NCBI RefSeq assembly: GCF_003574625.1
Contig: NZ_QNUJ01000011.1
Location: 144,008-208,007 of the forward strand
DNA: 64,000 nt
Reading direction: 5' to 3'
Source: Shinella zoogloeoides
GTDB taxonomy: Bacteria > Pseudomonadota > Alphaproteobacteria > Rhizobiales > Rhizobiaceae
Below the pieces are notes generated by a model. The model was not told the origin of the DNA and did not search any database. It was given only the letters and a program-made list of their open reading frames with translations. Made by a program: the position numbers and the translations under genes. Below, piece by piece: positions 23,887 to 32,749 of this stretch (its first letter is position 1; each line of letters starts with the position of its first letter).

Positions 23887-24795
23887 TCAGTAGACGTCCG
23901 GCACGTACATCTCGTCCGGCGGCTCATGCCGGATATAGTCGTCGTGGCGCACGCGCTCCGGCAGTTCGATGACCGCCTTCGGCACGTCCTCGTAGGGGAT
24001 CTGCGTCAGGAGATGGGCGATGCAGTTGAGGCGCGCCTTCTTCTTGTCGACGGCCTCGACGATCCACCAGGGCGCTTCGGGAATATGGGTGCGTTCCAGC
24101 ATCTCTTCCTTCGCCTTGGTATAGTCCTCCCAGTGGACGCGGCTTTCGAGGTCCATCGGGGAGAGCTTCCACTGCTTCAGCGGGTCGTGGATGCGCATGC
24201 GGAAGCGGAATTCCTGCTCCTCGTCGGTGATCGAGAACCAGTATTTGACGAGCACGATGCCGGAGCGCACCAGCATGCGCTCGAATTCCGGCACCGAGCG
24301 GAAGAATTCCTCCAGCTCGTCCGGCGTGCAGAAGCCCATGACGCGCTCGACACCGGCGCGGTTGTACCAGGAGCGGTCGAAGAGCACCATTTCACCGGCC
24401 GAAGGCAGGTGCGGCACATAGCGCTGGAAATACCATTGATGGCGCTCGCGCTCGGTCGGCGCCGGCAGGGCGACGACGCGGCAGACGCGCGGATTGAGGC
24501 GCTGGGTGACGCGCTTGATGGCGCCGCCCTTGCCGGCCGAATCGCGGCCCTCGAACAGGACCACGACCTTCAGCTTCTTGTGGTGCACCCAGTCCTGCAG
24601 TTTCACCAGCTCGTGCTGGAGGCGGAACAGCTCGCGGAAATAGATGCGGCGCTCCAGCGTCTGGACGGGCGCCTCGGACATGCCCTCGGCGATGAGGTCG
24701 TCCAGCCGCTCCTCCTCGATCTGCATTTCCAGCTCCTCGTCGAAGCTGTCGGCGATCTCCGCCTTGATGCGGTTCAGGTGATGGTCGTCGAACAT
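23887..24795 (-). CDS. ppk2: Polyphosphate kinase 2
   Basis: A 302-residue PPK2 enzyme, which uses polyphosphate to phosphorylate nucleoside mono- or diphosphates. Walker A is GRDSAGKGG at residues 83-91 and Walker B is LFDRSWYNRAGVERVMGF with Asp140-Arg141. The lid region GFCTPDELEEFFRSVPEFER is intact. The ATG at 24795 is chosen over a TTG two codons upstream. A single PPK2 domain and an acidic N-terminal helix place it in the class I group with S. meliloti SMc02148-type enzymes. It is followed at 14 nt by a CorA/ZntB transporter, suggesting a joint role in polyphosphate-metal balance (inference). Confidence 0.94.
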   Translation of the reverse strand: MFDDHHLNRIKAEIADSFDEELEMQIEEERLDDLIAEGMSEAPVQTLERRIYFRELFRLQHELVKLQDWVHHKKLKVVVLFEGRDSAGKGGAIKRVTQRLNPRVCRVVALPAPTERERHQWYFQRYVPHLPSAGEMVLFDRSWYNRAGVERVMGFCTPDELEEFFRSVPEFERMLVRSGIVLVKYWFSITDEEQEFRFRMRIHDPLKQWKLSPMDLESRVHWEDYTKAKEEMLERTHIPEAPWWIVEAVDKKKARLNCIAHLLTQIPYEDVPKAVIELPERVRHDDYIRHEPPDEMYVPDVY

Positions 24796-24929
24796 GAGCA
24801 ATATCCGTCGATGAGGAAGGTGAAAGGCCGTTGCCGTCGGGAGGCGCCATGCGCGATCAAGCCATGGCGCCGCCTGCTCCTATAGGAAGCCTTCATGAAC
24901 CTTTTGTGACGGAAAGCGGGTCGGAAACC

Positions 24930-26210
24930 TCAGACTTCCAGGCCGGACGAGGCTGCGGGCGCGGCGGTGGAGATCACCCGGTTCCGGCCGGCATTCTTGG
25001 CGGCATAGAGCCGCGCATCGGCCGCCGAGAGAAGGGCGTTCAGCGTGGTGCCGTCGCTGTAGCTGTTGGCGACGCCGATGCTGACCGTCACGGATATGCC
25101 GTCCGGCCGGCGGACCTCGTCCTCCACCATGCGGCGCAGGGCCTCGGCACGGTCCGTCCCGACATCCGGCGTGATGTCCTCCGACAGGATGACGAATTCC
25201 TCGCCGCCGAAGCGGAAGACCTTGTCATTGCCGCGCATCGCCCGCTGCAGGCAGGTGGCGACGGTCTTCAGCACCTCGTCGCCGGCAAGATGGCCGAACC
25301 GGTCGTTGACGTCCTTGAAGTGGTCGGCGTCGATGATCATCAGCGCCATCGGCTTGCCGGCCGCCAGCATGGCGGAAAGCAGGCGGGGCGCCTCGAATTC
25401 CAGCCGGCTGCGGTCGTAGACGCCGGTCAGCGCATCGCGGCCCGAGCGGTCGAGCAGGTCCTCGTAGCGCTCGCGGAAGGTCAGGTCGGCAAAGATGTCG
25501 GAAATCGGCCGCGGCGAGACCGGAATGGCCGAGATGCGCGAATAATGCAGATAGACCGTCATCATGACCGCATAGGCGCAGGCCGCCATCATCTTGGCGA
25601 TCCAGCCGCCCCAGAACACCTCGATCGGCGCGTTATTGAGGAAATGCAGCGCCCCGTAGAAGCCCACCTGGTCGAATGTCAGCACGATGACGCCGGACAC
25701 GAAGAAGCGCGTGGCCGTGCTCTTCTTGAACACTCGCCCCAGCCGCTCGTAGAGCAGGATGATGCCGAGCGAATCGAGATAGAGCAGCGTCGTGCCAAGT
25801 AGCATCAGCCAGCCCATCTCGTCGATGAAGGCAAGGTCGGCGACGCGGCCGGGCACCGCCCCCACCGTCTGGTGATGGCGCAGGAAGAAGCCGAGACCGA
25901 CAGTCAGGAAGTTGCCGGCGAGCAGGCCGTAGATCGGCGCGCGCACGACCGCCGCGTCCTCCTTCACGTAAAGAAGGAGGATCATCATCAGCTTGCCGGA
26001 GAAGAGAACCGAGGATCCGGGCGAGATGACGCCGAAGGGCAGTTCGATATAGAAGACCGCCGCAAGATAGGTCTCGAGGAAGTGCATCACCCCGAGTGCC
26101 GCGACGAAGACGCCGATGCCGATCTGGTGGCGCAGGTGCAGAAGGCCCACCATGAAGACGAAATAAAACCCGGCCTCGATGAGAAGCAGGATCAGGTTTT
26201 CAGTTCCCAT
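24930..26210 (-). CDS. Membrane-bound diguanylate cyclase (GGDEF)
   Basis: A 426-residue protein. The N-terminal ~250 residues hold seven or so membrane helices (from MGTENLILLLIEAGFYFVFM to AACAYAVMMTVYLHYSRIS), related in look to queuosine-precursor/VUT-type membrane domains rather than a known sensor. The C-terminal GGDEF domain makes cyclic di-GMP: the active site is GGEEF (residues 335-339), an active variant, and the allosteric I-site RGND sits exactly five residues before it, so product inhibition is expected. Start 26210 is chosen because the preceding in-frame leader is basic and lacks an SD. No partner genes; the ligand sensed is unknown. Confidence 0.92.
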   Translation of the reverse strand: MGTENLILLLIEAGFYFVFMVGLLHLRHQIGIGVFVAALGVMHFLETYLAAVFYIELPFGVISPGSSVLFSGKLMMILLLYVKEDAAVVRAPIYGLLAGNFLTVGLGFFLRHHQTVGAVPGRVADLAFIDEMGWLMLLGTTLLYLDSLGIILLYERLGRVFKKSTATRFFVSGVIVLTFDQVGFYGALHFLNNAPIEVFWGGWIAKMMAACAYAVMMTVYLHYSRISAIPVSPRPISDIFADLTFRERYEDLLDRSGRDALTGVYDRSRLEFEAPRLLSAMLAAGKPMALMIIDADHFKDVNDRFGHLAGDEVLKTVATCLQRAMRGNDKVFRFGGEEFVILSEDITPDVGTDRAEALRRMVEDEVRRPDGISVTVSIGVANSYSDGTTLNALLSAADARLYAAKNAGRNRVISTAAPAASSGLEV

Positions 26211-26354
26211 GGGCAATCCGCAGATTTTCGACTTTCCCCGCCAGTATAGCGGGAGAGTCACAACAAGTCGTTTCCTGCGGATACAGGCAATCGCGCCGGT
26301 TCTCCAGCGCGTTCGCGTCATTTTGTATGATTTATTTGCGACTGTCCGCCCGGA

Positions 26355-26669
26355 TCAGACCGGCCGGCTCTCCTCGCCATCGCTGAAAAGCGAGGAACCA
26401 TGCTGGTCGGCGATCTGCCTTGCCTTGCGGAAGGTCGAGGCGACCGTATCGTCCCGCGAGGAAAACAGGTCGGCGCGGATGAAGGTGCGCACCAGCACGC
26501 GCTCGCCATCCTGCTTTTCTATGCGGCCGGCAAGACGGAACTGGCCGCCCTCCGCGATGGGGGCCGCGACGAGGAGAAGGTCGTTATAGGCCTCGGTTTC
26601 CTCGGCGACCTTCGCCGGAGTAGCCGAGTCGCCGCCGCGACCGAAGAGTTTTGAAAAGAACGATGCCAT
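26355..26669 (-). CDS. HlyU-family protein
   Basis: A 104-residue protein matching the HlyU family (PF10115): SFFSKLFGRGG at the N-terminus, then EAYNDLLLVAAPIAEGGQFR, IRADLFSSRDDTVASTFRKA and RQIADQHGSSLF. The family was named as a haemolysin activator, but its members, common and short in alphaproteobacteria, lack the ArsR-type helix-turn-helix of Vibrio HlyU and may simply be small beta-rich proteins. It lies between ilvA and the diguanylate cyclase, 64 nt after ilvA on the same strand counting from its start. No hydrophobic segment is present. Confidence 0.82.
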   Translation of the reverse strand: MASFFSKLFGRGGDSATPAKVAEETEAYNDLLLVAAPIAEGGQFRLAGRIEKQDGERVLVRTFIRADLFSSRDDTVASTFRKARQIADQHGSSLFSDGEESRPV

Positions 26670-26733
26670 GGCCGATTGCTAGCACAGGCGGAAGCGCGCT
26701 CCAAGAGGAACGCGCCGCCGGCTCCCGTGTCCC

Positions 26734-27996
26734 TTAGATGATGAGGTTTGCGAGAATCTCGTTCTCGGTGATGTCCTGGTAGCGCATGCCCGCAGTATCG
26801 AACGCCTTGCGCAGCGCGACGAAGTTCTCCGGCGCCTTTGTCTCGATGCCGATAAGGATCGAGCCGAAGTTGCGGGCGGACTTCTTGAGGTACTCGAAGC
26901 GGGCGATGTCGTCGTGCGGGCCGAGCAGGTTGAGGAAGTCGCGCAGCGCGCCCGGACGCTGGGCAAGGCGCAGGATGAAGTATTTCTTCAGCCCCGCATG
27001 GCGCATGGCGCGCTCCTTGACGTCCGGCAGGCGCTCGAAGTCGAAATTGCCGCCGGAGACGACGGCGACGACCGTCTTGCCCGCCAGCGCCTCGCGGCCG
27101 AGCGCCTCCAGAGCCGTCAGCGAAAGCGCGCCGGCCGGCTCCAGCACCACGCCCTCGACATTCAGCATGTCGATCATCGTCACGCAGATCGCGTTTTCCG
27201 AAAGCAGCATGACCTGGTCGGCGGAGAAGCGGCTGAGCGCGGCGAAATTGAGCGCGCCGATCTGCCCGACCGCGGCGCCATCGACGAAATTGTCCACCTG
27301 GTCGAGCGTCACCACCGTGCCGCTTTCGAGGCTCCGCTTGAGGCTCGGCGCGCCGGCCGGCTCGCAGAAGACGAAGCTCGACGGGCCGATCGTGCCTTCG
27401 AGATAGCCGGTGACGCCCGAGGCGAGGCCGCCGCCGCCGACCGGCAGGGCGACAATATCCGGCAGCTTGCCCTCGCCGAGCTGGGCGAGGATTTCCGCCG
27501 CCACGGTCGCCTGCCCCTCGATGATGTCCGCATGGTCGAAGGGCGGCACCATCTGCGCGCCGGTCGCCTCCGCATGGTCACGGGCGGCCTTGTAGCACTG
27601 GTCGAAGAAGTCGCCGACCAGCCTGATCGTCACGAACTCGCCGCCGAAGATGCGCGTCTTGTCGATCTTCTGCTGCGGCGTCGTCACCGGCATGAAGACC
27701 ACGCCCGGCACGCCGAAATGCTTGCAGACGAAGGCGAAGCCCTGCGCGTGGTTGCCGGCCGAGGCGCAGACGAAGCTGCGCGCGCCGTCCGGCTTCGCCA
27801 GGACCTTGCGGAAGAAGTTGAACGCGCCCCGAATCTTGTAGGAGCGCACCGGCGAGAGGTCCTCGCGTTTCAGGTAGATCTCCGCGCCGTAGCGGGCGGA
27901 AAGATGCTCGTTGAGCTGGAGCGGTGTTTCGGGAAAGAGCCCGCGCAAAGCTTCGCAGGCTGCGTCGACGTCCGGTTTCATGCCGTTCGATGCCAT
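26734..27996 (-). CDS. ilvA: Threonine ammonia-lyase (threonine dehydratase)
   Basis: A PLP enzyme that converts threonine to 2-oxobutanoate, the first step to isoleucine. The PLP lysine is in SPVRSYKIRGAFN and the phosphate-binding glycine loop is VGGGGLASGV. The last ~90 residues are an ACT-like regulatory domain (KYFILRLAQRPGALRDFLNL), so isoleucine feedback is expected. Start choice is unsure: ATG at 27996 gives 420 residues, ATG at 27981 gives 415, and neither has a well-spaced SD. Biosynthetic rather than catabolic type is inferred from the regulatory domain. Confidence 0.93.
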   Translation of the reverse strand: MASNGMKPDVDAACEALRGLFPETPLQLNEHLSARYGAEIYLKREDLSPVRSYKIRGAFNFFRKVLAKPDGARSFVCASAGNHAQGFAFVCKHFGVPGVVFMPVTTPQQKIDKTRIFGGEFVTIRLVGDFFDQCYKAARDHAEATGAQMVPPFDHADIIEGQATVAAEILAQLGEGKLPDIVALPVGGGGLASGVTGYLEGTIGPSSFVFCEPAGAPSLKRSLESGTVVTLDQVDNFVDGAAVGQIGALNFAALSRFSADQVMLLSENAICVTMIDMLNVEGVVLEPAGALSLTALEALGREALAGKTVVAVVSGGNFDFERLPDVKERAMRHAGLKKYFILRLAQRPGALRDFLNLLGPHDDIARFEYLKKSARNFGSILIGIETKAPENFVALRKAFDTAGMRYQDITENEILANLII

Positions 27997-28176
27997 CCTT
28001 GAGTTTGGACAATGCAAAGGCTATAGCATCGTGCAGAAGAGTGGACAGCGGTTTTCAGCAAAAAACGACGCGGAAAACAAAAAGTTGCCTATCGCAGCGA
28101 CGGGCACGGCCCGCCCCGGCCGCGCGGCCTTTCGAGACCAGACCTTGAGCCCAGCCGGCATGCAGGACGACCACCG

Positions 28177-29631
28177 TTGAACGCCACGATTTTCCGGTCC
28201 GCCATCCATATCGCAGCCATCAGCGGCATATACCTTTCCGTGGCGATGCTGATTCCGGCCTTCATCGACATCTATTACGGCCATCGGGACTGGGAGATCT
28301 TCCTGCTTTCGGCCTTCATGACGGGCGGCCTGTCGCTGGCGACGGCGGCGGCGACCCGCGCCGGCCCGCCGCCCTTCAACAAGCGCATGGGCTTCCTCGT
28401 CGTCAACATGCTGTGGATCTCGGGCTGCTTCATCGGCGCGATCCCGCTGTGGCTTTCCTCGATGAAGCTGACCTTCGCGCAGGCCCTCTTCGAATCGGTC
28501 TCGGCGATCAGCACGACCGGCTCCACCGTCATCGTCGGCCTCGACAACGCCCCGCCCGGCATCCTCATGTGGCGCTCGCTGCTGCACTGGCTCGGCGGCG
28601 TCGGGATCCTGGCGCTCGGCCTCTTCATCATGCCGTATCTGCGCGTCGGCGGCATGTCCTTCTTCAAGCTCGAATCGTCCGACACCGCCGACAAGCCCTT
28701 CGCCCGCATCGCCAGCTACACCCGCGCCTTCCTCGCCATCTATGTGGCAATCACCATCATCTGCGCCGTCACCTATGCGGCGCTCGGCATGAGCCGCTTC
28801 GACGCGGTGAACCACGCCATGTCGACGGTCGCGACAGGCGGGCTTTCGACTCACGACGCCTCCTTCGGCTACTACAAGAGCCTGCCGCTGCTGTGGGCCG
28901 GCACCTTCTTCATGACGCTGAGCAGCCTGCCCTTCTCGGTGCTGATCCTCTTCGTCGTGCGCCAGCGGCTCGATGCCTGGCGTGACCCGCAGATCCGCGT
29001 CTTCCTCGGCTATCTCGTGCTCTTCTCCGTCGCGGCCAGCATCTATCTGCGCCTGCAGAACGGAGTCAATTTCCACGAGGCGCTGGCCCATTCCTTCTTC
29101 ACCGTCTCCTCGATCATCTCGACGACGGGCTTTGCCAGCGACGACTATACGAGATGGGGCCACTTCATCGTGGCGCTCGCCTTCGTCGCCACCTTCCTCG
29201 GCGGCTGTTCGGGCTCGACGGCGGGCGGCCTCAAGGCCTACCGCCTCATCATCCTCTTCAACTCCATCCGCACCGGTCTCTACCGCCTCATCTATCCCGA
29301 CGGCATCCATGCCGTGCGCTACGGCTCGATGACGGTCGATGCCGACCTACAGCGCAACGTCTTCCTGTTCTTCATCACCTATGTCGCGATCTCCGCCATC
29401 GGGGCGATCCTGCTCGGCCTGATGGGCTACGACGTTCTGACCGCCGTCTCGGCGGCGGCGACCTCGCTTTCCAACGTGGGGCCGGGCGTCACCCCGGAGA
29501 TCGGCCCCGCCGGCTCCTTCACGGTGTTCCACGACGCGGCGCTCTACGTGCTCTCCTTCCTCATGCTGCTCGGGCGTCTCGAAATCCTCACCGTGCTGGT
29601 CATCCTGACGCCGCTCTTCTGGAAGAGCTGA
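28177..29631 (+). CDS. trkH: TrkH-family potassium uptake protein
   Basis: A 484-residue membrane protein that forms the K+-translocating subunit of a Trk system. Four M1-P-M2 repeats are present, each with a glycine selectivity-filter turn: STTGSTV, STVATGGLSTHD, STTGFASDD and SNVGPGVTP. It has about ten membrane helices. The start is TTG, supported by AGGACG upstream and by the lack of any in-frame ATG before the first helix. The GCSGSTAGGLKAYR loop is a family hallmark. TrkA, its regulatory partner, is not in this window. It is divergent from ilvA. Confidence 0.93.
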   Translation: MNATIFRSAIHIAAISGIYLSVAMLIPAFIDIYYGHRDWEIFLLSAFMTGGLSLATAAATRAGPPPFNKRMGFLVVNMLWISGCFIGAIPLWLSSMKLTFAQALFESVSAISTTGSTVIVGLDNAPPGILMWRSLLHWLGGVGILALGLFIMPYLRVGGMSFFKLESSDTADKPFARIASYTRAFLAIYVAITIICAVTYAALGMSRFDAVNHAMSTVATGGLSTHDASFGYYKSLPLLWAGTFFMTLSSLPFSVLILFVVRQRLDAWRDPQIRVFLGYLVLFSVAASIYLRLQNGVNFHEALAHSFFTVSSIISTTGFASDDYTRWGHFIVALAFVATFLGGCSGSTAGGLKAYRLIILFNSIRTGLYRLIYPDGIHAVRYGSMTVDADLQRNVFLFFITYVAISAIGAILLGLMGYDVLTAVSAAATSLSNVGPGVTPEIGPAGSFTVFHDAALYVLSFLMLLGRLEILTVLVILTPLFWKS

Positions 29632-29718
29632 CGAGAGCCCCGGACAAAGCGCCGGCCATCCTTGACTGTTGCCGCGCTTCTTCGCATCCTGCCCGCAATC
29701 CGGCTGGAGGAAGACTGA

Positions 29719-30297
29719 ATGTCCGTGTGGAAGTCCCTGATGCGTTTGACCTTTGTCGCCGCGCTCGCGCCGACGCTCGCGCTTGCCGGCCCCCTCGCGG
29801 ACGCCGCGAACAAGGCGGAGGAACAGGCCGCCGCCGGCGACACGGTCGGCGCGCACAACACGATCCGCGACGCCTATGGCGCCTTCGCCGCGACGCTCCC
29901 CTTCTCCATCGGCAAGGCGATCTTCGTCGCCGCGCCGCCGCAGGGCTATGGCATGTATACCACCCGGCCCGATTCCAGCTTCAAGGCGGGCGAGGCGCTG
30001 ATCTCCTATGTCGAGCCGGTCGGCCTCACCTGGCGCGCCGCCGATGGCGGCCTCCTGGAATCGCATTTCACCGTCGACCTCGAACTGCTCGATCCCAAAG
30101 GGACGAAACTTGCCGAGCAGAAGGCCTTCGGCTCCTTCGACTTCAAGGGCAGCGTGCGCAACCAGGAGGTCTTCGCCAAGCTGACGCTCAATCTCACGAG
30201 CCCGCCGGCCGGCGACTACGTGCTGCGCTACCGCTTCCGCGACAGCGCCAGCGGCGCGGTCGCCATCAGCGAGCAACCCTTCAAGATCGTGCCCTGA
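29719..30297 (+). CDS. Hypothetical periplasmic protein
   Basis: A 192-residue exported protein. A signal peptide (MSVWKSLMRLTFVAALAPTL, cleavage near ALA-GP) is followed by an Ala/Glu-rich helix (LADAANKAEEQAAAGDT) and a beta-rich domain, including GYGMYTTRPDSSFKAGEALI and GDYVLRYRFRDSASG. There are no cysteines and no lipobox. Similar proteins exist in rhizobia as conserved hypotheticals, as far as I recall; I assign no function. It sits between trkH (87 nt) and the phosphate operon, from which it is separated by a PHO box region. Confidence 0.7.
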   Translation: MSVWKSLMRLTFVAALAPTLALAGPLADAANKAEEQAAAGDTVGAHNTIRDAYGAFAATLPFSIGKAIFVAAPPQGYGMYTTRPDSSFKAGEALISYVEPVGLTWRAADGGLLESHFTVDLELLDPKGTKLAEQKAFGSFDFKGSVRNQEVFAKLTLNLTSPPAGDYVLRYRFRDSASGAVAISEQPFKIVP

Positions 30298-30381
30298 GCG
30301 GGTGCGCGTCCCGTTTACCGCAGTGCAAGAGAAATTGTGACAAGGCCGAATCAACGCTTTCCAGCGCGTTGACGGTCAATT

Positions 30382-30399
30382 ATGACAGCCGCATGACAA
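30382..30399 (-). promoter_or_regulatory. PHO box (PhoB binding site) upstream of the DUF47-pit operon
   Basis: On the minus strand the two 7-bp direct repeats TTGTCAT and CTGTCAT are separated by 4 bp, matching the PhoB consensus (11-bp period). It lies 24 nt before the DUF47 start, next to a possible -35 TTGACG at 30369, a place suited to repression. In S. meliloti the orfA-pit operon is repressed by PhoB. Confidence 0.65.
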
Positions 30400-30422
30400 C
30401 CCCAGCCATGTAAGGGGCATCC

Positions 30423-31067
30423 ATGCTTTCGCTGTTTCGCAAACTCATGCCGCGCGAAGACCGTTTCTTCGATCTCTTCGAGCAGCATTCCCGCACTGTC
30501 GTCGGCGCCGCCGAATCGCTCCGCACGCTGCTTGCCGGCGGCCCGGACATGGAAAAGCACTGCGACCGGATCGTCGAACTGGAAAACCAGGCCGACGAGA
30601 TCACCCATGAGGTCCTGCAGGCCGTGCGCCGCAGCTTCATCACGCCCTTCGACCGCGGCGACATCAAGGACCTGATCCAGTCGATGGACGACGCCATCGA
30701 CATGATGCACAAGACGGTCAAGACCATCCGCCTCTACGAGCAGACGAGCTTCCAGCCCGGCATGCAGGAAATGGGCGAGACCGTCGTCAAGGCCGCCCAT
30801 CTCATCGCCGAGGCGATCCCGCTGCTCGACAAGATCGGCGTGCATGCCGGCCGCCTCGGCACCATCGCGGAAGAGATCACCCGCGTCGAGGGCCGCTCCG
30901 ACGAATTGCACGACCGCGGCCTGAAGGACCTCTTCAGGGAATTCGGCAAGACCGATCCGATGGCCTATATCATCGGCAGCGAGATCTACGGGGAACTCGA
31001 GAAGGTCGTCGACCGCTTCGAGGACGTCGCCAATGAAATCAGCGGTATCGTGATCGAGAACGTCTGA
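30423..31067 (+). CDS. DUF47/PhoU-like phosphate transport regulator (OrfA/Pap type)
   Basis: A 214-residue all-helical PhoU-like protein (TIGR00153/DUF47) that partners a Pit transporter. AAGGGG precedes the ATG. The family features FDLFEQHSRTVVGAAESLR, LENQADEITHEVLQ and the acidic metal-binding helix end SMDDAIDMMHKTVKTIRLY are all present. Its stop codon overlaps the pit start (TGATG), so the two are translationally coupled. It corresponds to orfA of the S. meliloti orfA-pit operon, which mediates low-affinity phosphate uptake when phosphate is plentiful. Confidence 0.93.
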   Translation: MLSLFRKLMPREDRFFDLFEQHSRTVVGAAESLRTLLAGGPDMEKHCDRIVELENQADEITHEVLQAVRRSFITPFDRGDIKDLIQSMDDAIDMMHKTVKTIRLYEQTSFQPGMQEMGETVVKAAHLIAEAIPLLDKIGVHAGRLGTIAEEITRVEGRSDELHDRGLKDLFREFGKTDPMAYIIGSEIYGELEKVVDRFEDVANEISGIVIENV

Positions 31068-32074
31068 TGGACGCCACGCTCGCCCTTCCGCTGCTGGTCG
31101 GCCTCGTCGGCATCGCGCTCGTCTTCGACTTCCTGAACGGCCTGCACGACGCGGCGAATTCCATCGCCACGATCGTCTCCACCCGCGTGCTGCGCCCGCA
31201 ATACGCCGTCCTGTGGGCGGCCTTCTTCAACTTCATCGCCTTCCTGTTCTTCGGCCTGCATGTCGCCGAGACGCTGGGCAAGGGCATCATCGATCCCTCC
31301 ATCGTCAGCCCGCTGGTCATCTTCTCGGCGCTGATGGGAGCGATCATCTGGAACGTCGTCACCTGGGTCTTCGGCATCCCGTCGAGCTCCTCGCATGCGC
31401 TGATCGGCGGCCTCGTCGGCGCGGGCCTCGCCAAGACCGGCTTCGACGCCGTCGTGTGGAGCGGCCTCATCAAGACGGCGAGCGCCATCTTCCTGTCGCC
31501 GGCCATCGGCTTCTTCCTGGCGCTGATCCTCATCCTGATCGTCTCGTGGATCTTCGTGCGCCAGACGCCCTTTGCCGTCGACCGCACCTTCCGCGTCATG
31601 CAGTTCCTGTCCGCCTCGCTCTATTCGCTCGGCCACGGCGGCAACGACGCGCAGAAGACCATGGGCATCATCGCCGTACTGCTCTATTCGCAGGGCTATC
31701 TCGGCGGCGACTTCTACGTGCCCTTCTGGGTGGTGATCACCTGCCAGTCCGCCATGGCGCTCGGCACGCTGATGGGCGGCTGGCGCATCGTGCACACGAT
31801 GGGCTCGAAGATCACCCGCCTCAACCCGATGCAGGGCTTCTGCGCCGAAACCGGCGGCGCGATCACCCTCTTCGCCGCGACATGGCTCGGCATCCCGGTC
31901 TCCACGACCCACACGATCACCGGCGCCATCATCGGCGTCGGCGCCGCCCGCCGCGTCTCGGCCGTCCGCTGGGGCATCGCCGGCAACATCGTCATCGCCT
32001 GGATCGTCACCCTGCCCTCGGCAGCAGCGATCTCGGCGCTGTTCTACTTCGCGGTGAACGCGGTTTCGGGCTGA
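31067..32074 (+). CDS. pit: Low-affinity inorganic phosphate transporter
   Basis: A 335-residue PiT-family (PF01384) membrane carrier that takes up phosphate, probably as a metal-phosphate with protons. The two inverted signature repeats are GLHDAANSIATIVSTRVL near residue 24 and SLGHGGNDAQKTMGIIAVLL in the second half; both core GGNDA/xHDAAN motifs are intact. It has about ten helices. It overlaps the DUF47 gene by one base and shares the PHO-box-controlled promoter. A hairpin lies 14 nt after the stop. Confidence 0.95.
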   Translation: MDATLALPLLVGLVGIALVFDFLNGLHDAANSIATIVSTRVLRPQYAVLWAAFFNFIAFLFFGLHVAETLGKGIIDPSIVSPLVIFSALMGAIIWNVVTWVFGIPSSSSHALIGGLVGAGLAKTGFDAVVWSGLIKTASAIFLSPAIGFFLALILILIVSWIFVRQTPFAVDRTFRVMQFLSASLYSLGHGGNDAQKTMGIIAVLLYSQGYLGGDFYVPFWVVITCQSAMALGTLMGGWRIVHTMGSKITRLNPMQGFCAETGGAITLFAATWLGIPVSTTHTITGAIIGVGAARRVSAVRWGIAGNIVIAWIVTLPSAAAISALFYFAVNAVSG

Positions 32075-32087
32075 CGGCGAAGAAATG

Positions 32088-32119
32088 AGGGCTGTCGCTA
32101 TCGCGGCAGCCCTGTTTCG
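32088..32119 (+). terminator. Probable terminator of pit
   Basis: Eleven-bp stem, AGGGCTGTCGC at 32088-32098 with 32103-32113 (one G-T pair) and loop TATC, followed by GTTTC. It separates pit from the convergent small secreted-protein gene. Confidence 0.65.
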
Positions 32120-32140
32120 ATCTATCCCCTGAGCCGCTGC

Positions 32141-32440
32141 TCAGTCGACATAGTTGGCGAATACGCCGAAACCACTGGAAAAGCAGCTGCCGCCGCTCAT
32201 CCATGTCGAGCTCTGGCCCGGCCCCACGCGAAGCGTCGCGCTGGCGCCGAGCGCCAATGCCAACCGTGCCTCCACCAGCCTCGAGCCGATATTGCGTACC
32301 GAGCAGCAACTTCCGCACGTCACTTCAACGTCCTTCGCGGCAGTTCCCGCTACTCCACCGAGCACCTGTGCGGACGAGACGGCTGGAAAGACCAGAGATA
32401 TTGCAGACACCAGAAGAATTGCAGGCATTTTTCGATGCAT
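32141..32440 (-). CDS. Small secreted cysteine-containing protein, unknown (downstream member of pair)
   Basis: A 99-residue protein with a GGAGAG site before the ATG and a signal peptide (KMPAILLVSAISLVFPAVSS, cleavage after SSA). The mature part has four cysteines, three close together in VTCGSCCSVRN and one in GGSCFSSG, so two disulfides are possible. The remainder is rich in Gly, Ser, Ala and Val and ends SGFGVFANYVD. It lies 9 nt after a second secreted-protein gene and forms a two-gene operon with it. Base composition is lower in GC than the flanking genes. No family recognised. Confidence 0.65.
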   Translation of the reverse strand: MHRKMPAILLVSAISLVFPAVSSAQVLGGVAGTAAKDVEVTCGSCCSVRNIGSRLVEARLALALGASATLRVGPGQSSTWMSGGSCFSSGFGVFANYVD

Positions 32441-32449
32441 TTTTCTCTC

Positions 32450-32749
32450 CTATGGTTTGATACAATCGTCATTCTTGAGCCATGCAGCCCGCACCGAAGG
32501 TCCGTTATTCGTAACATTCCTGTATATTACGGTGGCATAGCCTGAATCGCTGAAGCAGACATCTATGCCGCGCGTGTATTGGCCCCCAATGACGGTGAAG
32601 TTTCCTTTATCCGTCCTGCACACCTCGTCGTAGATGTTTATGACCCGCGTATCCCCGCTGAAAATGAAACTCCCATCAATGCAAATTGACCCTGCATGAG
32701 CGGTGCCTCCAACAAACATGGCGAGGCAGAATGCAATTTTTGATTTCAT
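32450..32749 (-). CDS. Small secreted cysteine-containing protein, unknown (upstream member of pair)
   Basis: A 99-residue protein; the ATG at 32749 is set by GGAGGGGG 2-9 nt upstream. The signal peptide MKSKIAFCLAMFVGGTAHAG is followed by a beta-rich mature domain with four evenly placed cysteines (SICIDG, DEVCRTD, DVCFSD, DDCIKP), suggesting two disulfide bonds. The AT-rich leader contains TATAAC (32776-32781 on the minus strand) as a likely -10. Codon use is clearly more A/T-rich than neighbouring genes, hinting at transfer. The gene and its downstream partner have no recognised homologue or function. Confidence 0.68.
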   Translation of the reverse strand: MKSKIAFCLAMFVGGTAHAGSICIDGSFIFSGDTRVINIYDEVCRTDKGNFTVIGGQYTRGIDVCFSDSGYATVIYRNVTNNGPSVRAAWLKNDDCIKP

